Assembly (NCBI GenBank): GCA_011316305.1
Contig: SAUG01000026.1
Location: 186,001 to 250,000 of the forward strand
DNA length: 64,000 bases
Source of the DNA: Rusavskia elegans
Lineage: Eukaryota > Ascomycota > Lecanoromycetes > Teloschistales > Teloschistaceae
Direction: 5' to 3'
The notes beneath the pieces are model-generated. The model was not told where the DNA came from and ran no database searches. It saw nothing but the letters and a program-made list of their open reading frames with translations. The translations under genes were made by a program, and so were the position numbers. Below are positions 34,697 to 45,900 of the stretch, in pieces (positions within the stretch are counted from its first letter, which is position 1; every line of letters begins with the position of its first letter).

Positions 34697-35462
34697 TCAT
34701 GGAGGCGTTGTTGCAGGTATCCGGCCAGCGGTGACATCCATAGGTAGCTTAATCTTTGGTCGCTGCATCTCCTCCATAGTTGTTCCGGCTTCGACCTTGG
34801 TTATGCCCATGACTGGAGGATCTCCTTTTCTTACAAACTCATAGAGCCCTGTGAAACAATGAGCGAGCGTTCGCCGGACATGGAATCAAGGAATTCTCAC
34901 CCGGCAATTTGTTTCCAGCCAGCCTGAATGCATCCCTCACGATCTGCTCATGCAAATCGCCTTTGAGCTCGAACAAGACCCTGCTGACGGCCACTCTAGC
35001 TGCCCAGTAATCAAAACTTCCTTTACCCTTGCCCATTCGAACTTCGTTTCCTTTGGTGTAGACTCCAATGTTGGCGCAGACTCTAGTATACAGCCGATAA
35101 CGTTGGCCCCTTAATCGCATCTTGATAGCATCGGCAGCTATTTGCAGTTGTTTTGCTGCTATTCGCCGGTCATGATCCCGCATCCGAAGGCCGTAATCTC
35201 CCCATACTACCGTTGTGCCCTTCGTGCTGCCTCCCGTTCGCATGCGAGGTCGGCCTTTGCGGTTCTTCTCATTGTGTCCGCGCTTTGGTGCGAGCCAACT
35301 TGATTGAGAGGATGTTGAGGAGAATGTGCGTTCGGAAGTCTGAGATGTCTTCGTCTGTCTTTGGAGGAAAGATAAGATGGCAGAACCACGTGAATTCCGA
35401 ACACTGAGTCCGGAGAGACCATGAAGACACCGCTGGGAACAACAAGAGCGTATAGAAGACAT
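34697..35462 (-). CDS. MRPL16: Mitochondrial large-subunit ribosomal protein uL16m
   Basis: Two exons (35462-34901, 34848-34697) give 237 residues. The N-terminus is rich in Ser, Arg and Cys and free of acids, a mitochondrial targeting sequence. The uL16 domain has RGHNEKNRKGRPRMRTGGSTKGTTVVWGDYGL (L16-type opening), RRIAAKQLQIAADAIKMRLRG, ANIGVYTKGNEVRMGKGKGSFDYWAARV (the GKGKG loop that contacts 23S-like rRNA) and GNKLPGLYEFVRKGDPPVMG across the splice junction. Reading through the intron would lose this C-terminus. ATG at 35462 is the first in frame. The gene shares a 206-bp divergent promoter region with RFC1. Confidence 0.94.
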
Positions 35463-35668
35463 GAATGTAGAATATATCACGAGTAGTCTTCGGGTCGCGC
35501 ATTATAAGAAAGTACCTTAGACAAGAACTCAGCCCTTTGACCCGAAGAGGTTAGTCAAGTGGTAGGCACGCTGGCACGTGAATGGTAAGGGCTGCGAACA
35601 CGCGTATTTTGAGCCTTTACGGGTTCTCGTCGTTACGACCCCAGGCTACAACGAGTCTCCAAATTGTG
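35463..35668. promoter_or_regulatory. Bidirectional promoter MRPL16 / RFC1
   Basis: 206 bp between start codons. It contains CACGTG at 35575-35580 (bHLH-type site) and ACGCGT at 35600-35605. The two palindromes lie 20 bp apart; which gene each serves is not known from sequence. Confidence 0.6.
35600..35605. promoter_or_regulatory. ACGCGT box (MCB-like) upstream of RFC1
   Basis: Hexamer 64-69 bp before the RFC1 ATG, matching the MBF element and paralleling the one before RFC5. Confidence 0.5.
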
Positions 35669-38600
35669 ATGCCAGACATACGTAGTTTCTTTGGTGGAAG
35701 AGGAGGTCAGGTTGTAAGCTCAAGCCAGGAGAAGCCTGCTGCGAAGGAGACCGTAAGTCCAGCAGTTGAATTACACCAAATCCCAGTCCTTCTGGAGACT
35801 TTAAGAATAATTCCTTCTCCCTCAGCCAAAGGCGACAAAGACAAAGACCAGAGGTGTGTTATACAGCAAAGCTCTCCCTGCAAATGCTCATTTTACGTAG
35901 GCAAGCGAAAGGTCTTGAGTGACAGCGAAGATGATGCCGAGGAGCAAAGGTATGGAACTCTTGCGGTTTTCTAGCTTCCTTGTTTGCTTATGGACTGTAG
36001 TGTCAAGAAATCAACGCCAAAGAAGCCGACGCCCAACAAGAAGGTGTAAGCTATGAACTGACTGCAGGTCGAGCAAAAATACATGTCGCTTACACCAGTC
36101 CTAGCAAGCAAGCTTCGCCAGTAGGAGAAGCCACAACGACGTCCGACTACTTTGCCGCGAGTGGCAAATCGAAGCCCAGCAGATCCAGCCCTTCCAAGGC
36201 GAAAGTTCCAGAGCAGCAGGAGAAAAAGAGCACAACGACCAAATCGAAACCTGCGAAAGACTCTACGCCTCCATCAAAGTCTCCACAAACCGGCAGAACC
36301 TCATCACGCAAGAAAGCTAAGGCTACTTATGCGCTAGAAGAGAGCAACGATGACGATGAGGAGGTTGACTTCAAGCCTCCGGTCATTGCAGATGACGAAG
36401 ACTCAGGAGAGGATATATTCGGAGCGGATTACAAAGGTGGTCGTAATGGTGTCAAAGACGATTACGAAAGCGACGATGATGAGGCCATCGTTCCTAGTAA
36501 GAGATTTAATGGCAATGGCACAATCGACAGTCCAGAGCCTGGAGGTGCCAAATCTCAACAATCTGCCAAGGTCCAGAAAGGCTTGCGAGGTCGTAAGAGG
36601 AAATCTCCCGAACTAGAAGATGAAGAAGAGGACACGGAAGAGGACAAGCCAAAGAAGCGTAGTCGTGCGACGCCTAAGACCCCAACTAAGAGACATACCC
36701 CAAAGAAAGCAAAGAAGGAAGACCCCCCTGAAAACGCCGAGATGAAAGCGATCTATGACAGTATTCCTACTGTACGTCCTCCAACGCCACCGAAGGACGA
36801 GAACACCGGAGAGACCAAGAAATTCGATTTCCGAGCTGCTGGGTCACGTAATCAACCTGCGCCTGCTGCTGGATCGGTCGAAATACCTACGGGGGCTGAA
36901 AATTGCTTAGCTGGCCTTACGTTCGTTTTCACTGGGATTCTAGACGCTTTGGGACGTGAGGAGGGCCAGGAGCTAGTGAAACGATATGGAGGCAAGACGA
37001 CTACAGCACCCAGCAGTAAGACTAGTTATGTTGTCCTGGGCAACGACGCCGGGCCGAAAAAGCTGGAGACCATTAAAAAATGTAACTTGAAAACCATCAA
37101 TGAGAATGGACTCTTCGAGCTCATCAGAAGACTCCCTGCAAACGGGGGTGGCGGCAAAGCGGCGGAAAAGTATGATGAGAAAAAGGCCAAAGAAGAGCAA
37201 AAAGCTCGAGACTTGGCTGCGCAGATGGAAAAAGAAGAGAAGGCCGCCACGAAGGCTGCAGAAGCCGCTCAAAAGAAGGCTGCTGCCAGCCGAGGATTAT
37301 CGTCCAGTCAACCTAGTAACGTCAGCAGCTCACCAAGTATCGACAGCCGGCTCTGGACAGTTAAATACGCACCGACCGCTACAAGTATGATCTGTGGCAA
37401 CAAGACCCAAGTCGACAAATTACAGGCATGGTTACGAGCATGGCCAAGAAATTTGAAAGTGAAGTTCAAGATGCCTGGCAAGGACGGTTCTGGCACGTAC
37501 CGAGCAGTCATCATGTACGGTCCACCGGGAATTGGCAAAACGACTGCTGCTCATCTAGCTGCACGCCTCGAAGGGTACGACGTTGTTGAGAGTAATGCTA
37601 GCGATACAAGGAGTAAGAAGCTTGTAGAGACTGGTCTGAAGGGAGTCCTGGACACGACTTCGTTACTTGGTTATTTCGCTGGGGACGGCAAGAAGGTGGA
37701 AGCAGGAAAGAAAAAGCTGGTCCTGATAATGGACGAGGTCGATGGCATGTCGGCAGGTGACCGTGGAGGTGTCGGAGCACTCGCTGCCGTCTGCAAAAAG
37801 ACGAATATACCAATGATCCTCATCTGCAACGAGCGCAAGCAGCCTAAGATGGCCCCTTTCGACCGCGTCACATACGACTTGCCGTTCAGGCGACCCACTG
37901 TAGATCAGATCCGGTCCAGGATCATGACCATATGTTACCGCGAGAAGCTGAACATTCCGGTGACTGTCATCAACGCCCTCATCGAAGGGAGTCATGCGGA
38001 CATCCGTCAAATCATCAATATGCTTTCAACGGCAAAGCTCGACCAAGAGGCCATGGATTTCGATGCAGGAAAGAAGATGTCGAAGAGTTGGGAAAAGCAC
38101 GTCATCCTCAAGCCTTGGGACATTGTCAGCAAGATCTTGGGAGGGGGTTTTTTTGCACCGAGTTCCAAGACCAGTCTGAATGAGAAGATCGAGCTTTATT
38201 TCAACGACCATGAGTTCAGCTCTCTCATGCTCCAAGAAAACTATCTTGGCACGAATCCAATCCTCTCACTTCAATATGAGGGCAGGGAGAAAAACCTCAA
38301 GTTGCTCGAACTAAGTGACAAAGCCGCCGAAAGCATCAGTGACGGCGATCTGGTGGATCGTATGATACACGGATCGCAGCAACAATGGTCTCTGATGCCG
38401 ACGCACGCTGTTTTCAGCTTTGTACGCCCAGCGAGTTTCGTATCCGGCAGCCAAGCTGGTAATCAGACTCGCTTCACCCAATGGATGGGCAACAACAGCA
38501 AATACGGTATAGAATCGCTCCGCCAGGCCTCGACTATTCCTTGCTGACATGTGATGCAGGAAAACTGATGCGCTTCATCAAAGAAATCCAAGGGCACATG

Positions 38601-39251
38601 CGTCTCCGCGCGTCGGGCGACCGGCATCAAATCCGGCAAGAATACCTCCCTCTTCTCTGGCAAAAGCTTGTCAACTACCTCAATGTCAAGGGCAAAGAGG
38701 GGGTGGCAGACGTGATCCCACTAATGGACAGCTACTTCCTGACCAAAGACGACTGGGACGCCATGGTGGAACTGGGCGTTGGGCCGATGAATGAGAGCCA
38801 GGTGCGACTGGATACGCAGACCAAGGCGACCTTCACCCGCATGTACAACCAGCAATCCCATCCGCTCCCGTTCATGAAAGCTAGTCAGGTGGTGGCGCCG
38901 AAGAAGGTCAAGAGGGATGTACCCGATCTGGAGGAGGCGATAGACGATTCGGACGAAGGGAACGCGGTGGCATCGGATGAGGAAGTCAAGGCTTCGGATG
39001 AAGAGGAGCTGGATCTGAAGAAGGACAAGTATGTGAAGGCGCCGAAGGCGAAGAAAGCACAGGCGAGCAAAGACGCCGGAGCCGGCACGAAGGGCGGAAG
39101 AGGGAAAGCGAAGGGGAAGGACAAGGGCAAGGGCAAAGACGACAACGATATCGACGACGAAGAAGACGATGACCGAAAGAGCGAGCAGGAAGTGAAGAAG
39201 GGGCGAGCTGCGGCCAAGGGAAAAGGAGGAAGAGGGAAGAAAAAGGCATGA
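35669..39251 (+). CDS. RFC1: Replication factor C large subunit (clamp loader)
   Basis: Six exons (35669-35752, 35826-35853, 35901-35949, 36001-36045, 36099-38506, 38560-39251) give 1101 residues. Large ATPase subunit of RFC, which opens PCNA and sets it on primer-template DNA. It starts MPDIRSFFGG, a PIP-like N-terminus as in other Rfc1 proteins. A long charged, disordered region is followed by a BRCT domain (about 335-415: CLAGLTFVFTGILDALGREE, then YGGKTTTAPSSKTSYVVLGN). The AAA+ domain has RLWTVKYAP, Walker A GPPGIGKTT (about 543) and Walker B LIMDEVDGM (about 610), then the RFC1 collar (EIQGHMRLRASGDRHQIRQ). The tail is extremely Lys/Asp-rich and surely nuclear-targeting. Three of the 5' exons are only 28, 49 and 45 nt long. 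Confidence 0.95.
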
Positions 39252-40406
39252 TGAGCTGCAGACGAGAGCACTGAAGGTCTTGTACAGTACTCATGGCTTC
39301 GCTGACTCCCTCACTCGACCTCAAGCTTACCCCGTTGAAGGCGGAGTACCTTCCATCGCTGACGATGAGGAAGCTAGGCTTGGAGGCTTGGAGGCACAGC
39401 AGGCACAGCAACTAATCATACATGTACCAGGTAAGCAGGTCTGTACTGTACAACAAGCTGGAATAATGGCATTGCATACTAGTACCTTACCTCTCTAAGG
39501 TACCTACCAATGGCAATGGCTTATGTAATCTATGCATATGCATGCCTCCGCATCCTGATATCAGATCAGCAAAAGTCGAGGCTGCCTCCAAGGACCGAGT
39601 CTGCCTTGGCTGTTGTCGCAGCCCGGCTCCCCTCCACACTATGACTTTGCACTTGAAATCTCGATGGAGATTGGACATTCAAATACCTCCGCACGAGAAG
39701 GTCAGCGCAAAAGACTGGACCATGGTTGTTTAGTTGAAACGGGAGGTGGGCGAGGTTCCACGCCAAGACTTGGCCTCAGGCACAGCAGCCTCTTTTTGCA
39801 AGAAATTAACGGCAATGAGAAAACAGTACGGATCACAGCTGTCGATACCTCGATATCGAATTTCGATACAATGATTGCCTGGAACTTGCTACGTAGCTGC
39901 TGCTGCAACTACAAGACAACGCTCGGCGAGGAGTAGACTTATGAATCAGCACGAGACTTGGTCCTCAGGGACCTGTTTGGTGGTTGCTTCGCATGCTAGG
40001 TATGTCGATCCGGGCGCCGTGCTCACTGGGAAGCTCGCTGTACTGTATGTACTAACATAATGTTAAATGTACCATTACTGTACCATATCACCGGGATCAG
40101 GTTTGTAACCGGTGACCATTCATGCCACCATTATTTACTTGGTGGTCGCATGCCTTGCCTCGTTCATCTTCTTGCTTCTGTAATAAAAATTGCTTGCTTT
40201 CTACCTATCCTGTCCTTCATTCTATCTGCATTCGTATGCAATCCAGAACCTGTTCTTGCCTTTCCTGTGCTGGCACATCTTCATCCAGAAGCTCGTATAT
40301 CCATGAAGTCCCGGAAGATCGTGAGCTGCAATACTACTGACTTTGCCTGTGAGCCCCTTCACGCACTGCTGCTCCATTTGCTGCCCCCTTCAAGCTGCTC
40401 CCAGCA
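39252..40406. other. Intergenic region, 1.15 kb
   Basis: Between RFC1 and the MFS permease, both plus strand. Holds a copy of the 14-bp motif at 39841-39854 followed by further TATCGA/TTTCGATA repeats. No gene. Confidence 0.55.
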
Positions 40407-42599
40407 ATGACCTCTCCCGACATTGGTCCCTCGATCCCAGAAACCGCGTCCAAGACCTCCTCCGAAAGAAGACTGGAATATGACTGGGACTATCACGACA
40501 TCAATCACAACTTTCCCCTCAGGACCTTTTGCCCAGATCCAGAATACGACGATGAAAACCATTCGGTACCCCCCGCCGCACTGCGCATAGGTACCACCAC
40601 CGCTGCTGAGCGTGCCCGACGGAATGTGAACGCCAAGTTGGCCAATCCGTTGGCCGGCATCAGTCATGCCATGCTGGAAGACATGGGAGCACGATATGCA
40701 CGGAAACATCAGGTGGGCGATCAGGAAGACATCCGCGCTTTCTCCAAGGGTGCCGTGCTGGCCCAGGATCCTTCCAGATACGAGACCGTTGCCGGCCTGA
40801 CCGAGGAAGAGCAGATGGTTCTGCACACCGAGGAGCATCATCGCTGGCATCAACCGCCCCTGCTGTACATCGTCATTGTCGTCTGTTCGACGTGTGCTGC
40901 TGTGCAAGGCATGGGTACGTCATCCATTGCGAGAGCGGCCGACTCCGGACTAACCTGCATTATCAGATGAAACTGTCGTGTCAGTACACAGCCAAGCAAT
41001 TTCGTGTCCGAGGAATGATGTACTGACAAAGAACACAGGAATGGGGGTCAACTTTTCTATAAATACCAATACGGCATCGGCGGCGACGACCCGCGATCTA
41101 CATGGCTGACCGGTCTCCTCAATTCTGCTCCTTATCTGTGTTGTGCCTTTCTTGGGTGCTGGCTCACCGTTCCATTCAACAGCCTATTCGGTCGACGAGG
41201 TACCATCTTCCTCACCTGTCTCTTCTCGGCTTTGGCCTGCTTCTGGCAAGCCTTCGCCAATACCTGGTGGCACATGTTTATCGCCCGATTCTTCCTCGGC
41301 TTTGGCATCGGACCTAAATCGGCCACCGTCCCTATCTTCGCCGCGGAAACAACGCCTCCTAGGATTCGTGGCGCTCTTGTCATGCAATGGCAGGTCTGGA
41401 CTGCTTTCGGGATCCTCGTTGGATACGCCTCGGATCTGTGTTTGTACAAAGTCAAGGACCAGGCAGGGGTCATTGGGCTGAACTGGAGATTGATGATGGC
41501 CTCGGCGATGCTCCCGGCTCTGATAGTCGTGGCATGTGTCTTCATGTGCCCCGAATCGCCTAGGTGGTACATGAGCAAAGGCCGACACTTCAAGGCTTAT
41601 CAGTCAATGTGCAAATTGCGATACAACAAAATCCAAGCTGCGAGGGACATCTATTACATGCACACGCTTCTCGAGGCTGAGAACGAAATCAAGCACGGCC
41701 GCAACAAATTCATCGAAATCCTTGCTGTGCCTCGAAATCGGCGTGCCATGATCGCTTCGGAATTGCTCATGTTTATGCAACAGGTATGAGGAGACTATCT
41801 TCGCTTTAAACGTGAAACCAGCAATTTCGGAGGCGTGTAACAATCACTGACTCTCTCCTTTCCGTAGTTCTGTGGAGTGAATATCATCTCCTACTACTCG
41901 TCCCAGATCTTCCTCGACGGTGGATTCTCGCCAATCTCGGCCCTCAGTGCCTCTCTGGGCTTCGGCCTGATCAACTGGATTTTTGCTATACCCGCCATCC
42001 ACACTATTGATACCTTCGGTCGCCGCAATCTTCTGCTGACGACCTATCCTTTCTTATCACTGTTCCTCTTCTTCACCGGGTTTAGTTTTTCTATTCCGGC
42101 GGAAACGAAGCACAAAACCCGAATAGCTTGTATCGCATTAGGCATATACCTCTATGGCATTGTCTACTCTCCCGGCCAGGGCCCCGTACCGTTTACATAC
42201 TCGGCTGAGGCTTATCCCCTTTACGTGCGAGCGTATGGAATGTCGTTAGCTACCGCGACGACGTGGTTTTTTAACGCCCTGCTATCAATCACGTGGCCCA
42301 GTATGCAAGCGGCGTTCACTCCGCAAGGTGCATTCTCTTGGTACGCAGGGTGGAACATCATCGGCTTCTTCCTCATTTTGTCGCTATTGCCGGAAACCAA
42401 AGGAAAGACGCTAGAAGAGCTGGATCAGGTTTTCAGCGTACCGACCAACGTGCATGCGCGATATGGGCTGAGGCAGTTGCGCTACTTTGTGAAGCGGTAT
42501 GTGTTGCGGAGGGATGTGGGACCGGAGAGATTATATGCGCATGAAGATCCACGAGATACTGATCGCGGCTTCGATCATGACGATGAAAAAAGCATGTGA
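40407..42599 (+). CDS. MFS sugar/polyol permease
   Basis: Four exons (40407-40914, 40967-40979, 41039-41783, 41868-42599) give 665 residues. Plasma-membrane H+-coupled transporter of the sugar porter family with twelve expected membrane helices. A roughly 150-residue soluble N-terminus precedes helix 1. QGMDETVVNGGQLFYKYQYGIG follows helix 1, ARFFLGFGIGPKSATVPIFAAETTPPRIRGALV spans the family PESPR-type region, and PESPRWYMSKGR, the FCGVNIISYYSS motif of helix 7 and PETKGKTLEELDQVF after helix 12 are all present. DETVVNGG is rebuilt only if a 13-nt micro-exon is included. The substrate is not deducible; the long N-terminus resembles inositol/polyol transporter-like members. Confidence 0.9.
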
Positions 42600-42992
42600 G
42601 GCATGCCATGACCGAGGAACTTATGATGGCTTGGGTGTCGAAAGGCTGGTGGGAGCAAAGTGAAATATTATATACCCCTGAGTCTGGTTAGCGTAAGAAT
42701 CTGTACAGTCTGTATAACGTGAACGTCAAAAGTCCATCTTGGGACATGTTCTTTCGTGAGTCTATCTATCGCTGAGTTTTGATGTCCTTCAGCGTACTTG
42801 AGAGGAACACACTCGGAGATCTGATCCTCCACAATCTTAAAGAGCAGAGGAAGTGACGAACTTCGCACTCCAACAAGCGCGCTTCAAGCAAGCGCCTCTG
42901 CGGACGACGTCAACGAGAACTTTACAGTCAGGCATGTTTTTAGCTACATAATGGGATTTCTGATCAGTTGAGCAACCCGTTATTCCCAAGCC
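42600..42992. other. Intergenic region upstream of DCL2
   Basis: 393 bp, the permease 3' UTR and the DCL2 promoter. No recognised element. Confidence 0.5.
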
Positions 42993-45900
42993 GTGATGGT
43001 TTCGCCTTTAGACATGGTGTCTCCTTCGTTCGGTGCGACTGCGGTTACGACTGACGATGTTGATGCACCATCCAACGCAGGACTCCTGCAGCCGCGGGCT
43101 TTCCAGTATGAAATGCTGGACGAGAGTCTCCGTTGCAACATCATTGTTGCTGTACGCTCTGGACCCTTTTCCCCACCCATAAGCTGACCCCAAGTCAGAT
43201 GGATACTGGATCAGGCAAAACATTGATGTGAGACACGATATCCTTCCAGGCGTCGATATCCTGGCCATTCATCCTCATGACTCTGGGCTAGAGCTATCTT
43301 ACGCATTCAAGCTGAGTTGGAGAAAGCTTGTCCGGAGAAGGTAAGTCAACGGAAACACTGAAAAGCCACCACCGCGCTTCGCCAGGGCTGAATATTCGAT
43401 CAGCTTATCTGGTTTCTTGCACCAAACGTTGCTCTAGCGGACCAGCAAGCAAAAGTCATCACAGACCAGATTCCTTCGGTTCAAACTCGCCTTCTGCGTG
43501 GCGCAGATGGCGTCGACCATTGGAGTGAGCAATGGATCTGGGACGATGTTCTTAGGAACATCAAGATCGTTATCTCAACCCATCAGGTAGGGTCTCGCCT
43601 TAACTACGAGGAGCCAGATGCTCTCCATGTTAATTCCGAGACGAGATTCTCCTAGATGCTCTAATACATGGCTTCGTCCAGATGACGAAGCTGAGCCTAT
43701 TAATTTTTGATGAAGGTGAGCTTGGACATCTTCACTCTTGTGTTTCCAGTCTACTTGCCATTCCGAGACTCATCCTTAGCAATACCGGACTCATAGTCTC
43801 CTCTATCGGTCCCCTTATCTTGAAATACACAAGTCTGGTCCCAAATTACGACGACTTGTGTAACATAGTTCCTTCTTTCCCGTGTGATTGAACAACGCAT
43901 GACAACTGCGCACATATAGTAAGCTCTACTAGTCAGTCCCCGGTCCAGATGTGTTCCATACGGAGCAGAAGATAAGTTGGCACCACCTCGCATTTATGTA
44001 TATTGATCTACTCGGTTGTTTCTAGCCATTTTCGTTGCGTTGTTGAACCACCAGTATCAACGGGTCCGTATCCTAGCTGTCTGACCACCTCCTCAATCCT
44101 TGTTTTGGGCTATCGCTGTCGATCCTCGGATGTCACTTTCACTAAACTACGTACACAGCCCATCATTGTATGTCGAATCATCCTGCATCCCGCATACTAC
44201 GGGACTTCTTCCACCCACAGCTGGCCATCAACAAGGAGCAAACACCGGCGATCCTTGGCCTTACGGCTAGTCCTGTAGTGAACAGCAAAGCTGGGAAACT
44301 GGAGTCAGTCGATAGATCGAAATGAGCGTATAGAGCTTACATGTGAAGGGAGCTCGAGAGAAATCTTCAGGCAATCAGTCGTACTCCGAAAATACACCGC
44401 GAAGAGTTATTGCGCCAGAGGCATCTGCCTACACTTGTCACGCTCACGTATCATGCAGTGTCGACGGCCAGACAATTCCCATTGTTAGCAAACCTTGGTC
44501 AGCTGAGGATGAGTCTCGACATCGAACAAGACCCTTATGTGAAGGCTCTCCTGCAATCACGACCCACCGCGTCTGATTCGTCTGAACTGAAGCGAGTCAA
44601 GCTAAGTCGAAAGACGTACTGCCAAGATCAACTCAAGAACCTTGATAATCGAGCTCAGATCGTGGAGAAAGAGCTTGGACCTTGGGGAACTTACTGGTAC
44701 ATCATTGCTTGCATACAGAAGCTACAAATGGGAGTCAGAAACCGATCAGCCAGCCTCGAGCTGCTCGATGACGATGAGAAGACGTATCTCGAGAGCCACT
44801 TGAGCAATCTCTTGTCGTGTATATCTGAAGAAGCAGTGCCATGGCTTGATGATGAGTGTCTCTCCGGCAAGGTGCTGCGTCTGGTCGACTTCCTTGTTGC
44901 TGAGCAGATACCTGGGTTTACCGGGCTCATTTTCGTAAAGACAAGGGCCGAAGTTGCAGTCCTAAGCGAACTCCTGTCGACACACCCAAGCCTGACGAAA
45001 CATTACACCATTAGCACATTTGTTGGGGAATCGAATTCAGTGAAACGCAGGACGAACATCGCTGAACTTGTAGACGTTCGTTCCCAAGTCTCCACCCTGG
45101 ATGATCTGCGCCTCGGCCGCAAGAATCTAGTTGTCACGACCAGTGCTTTAGAAGAAGGCATTGATGTGTCTGCATGCAATGTGGTCATCTGCTTCGACCA
45201 CCCACCAAACCTCAAGTCCCTAATTCAAAGACGTGGTAGAGCAAGAAAGTCGGAGTCCAAGTTTGCACTCATGCTAGCAGATCATGACGATCCAGCAACC
45301 ATATCAACATGGCAAGAACTCGAGCTAGCGATGCGTAGACTGTATGAGGACGACATGAGGGAGCTTCGAGATCTTGAGGCTTTGGAAGCAATCGATGAGG
45401 GAGACCGAGAGTTTGTAGTGGGCAGGACGGGCGCCAAATTGCTCCTCAGTGATGCTGTGAGTCATCTGTATCATTTCTGTGCAACTCTACCTACCAGTCA
45501 CGTGGCTCCCGTCTTCACATACCAGGACACCTCTCAAGGAGTGGGTCAGCGAGCAATTACCGCGAAGGTCGTTCTTCCCATATCCGTCGATATATCGGTC
45601 CGTGAGGCCTCTGGTCGATGCGTGTGGATCACGGAAAAGAATGCGAAGAGGGATGCAGCTTTCGAAGCCTACAAGCAGCTGTACGATGCAGGACTCATCT
45701 CTGACAACCTATTGCCCATCCGAGGTTACGATGAAGCTATCGCCGATGTCAAGACAGAAGTCGGCAAGATACCTAGTCTTCTGCAAGTTGCTGGGCAGTC
45801 AAAGCCCTGGCATCTAGTCGCACGGCAATGGCAGGCCATAAAGAATATCTCTAGTCTACATTGCTACGAGATCTTATTACAACGAAAGGACGAGACCATT

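Noticed and set aside
43751..43993. Open frames inside the long DCL2 intron
   Set aside because: The DCL2 product is completed without them, and they show no domain; more likely intron sequence than a nested gene.
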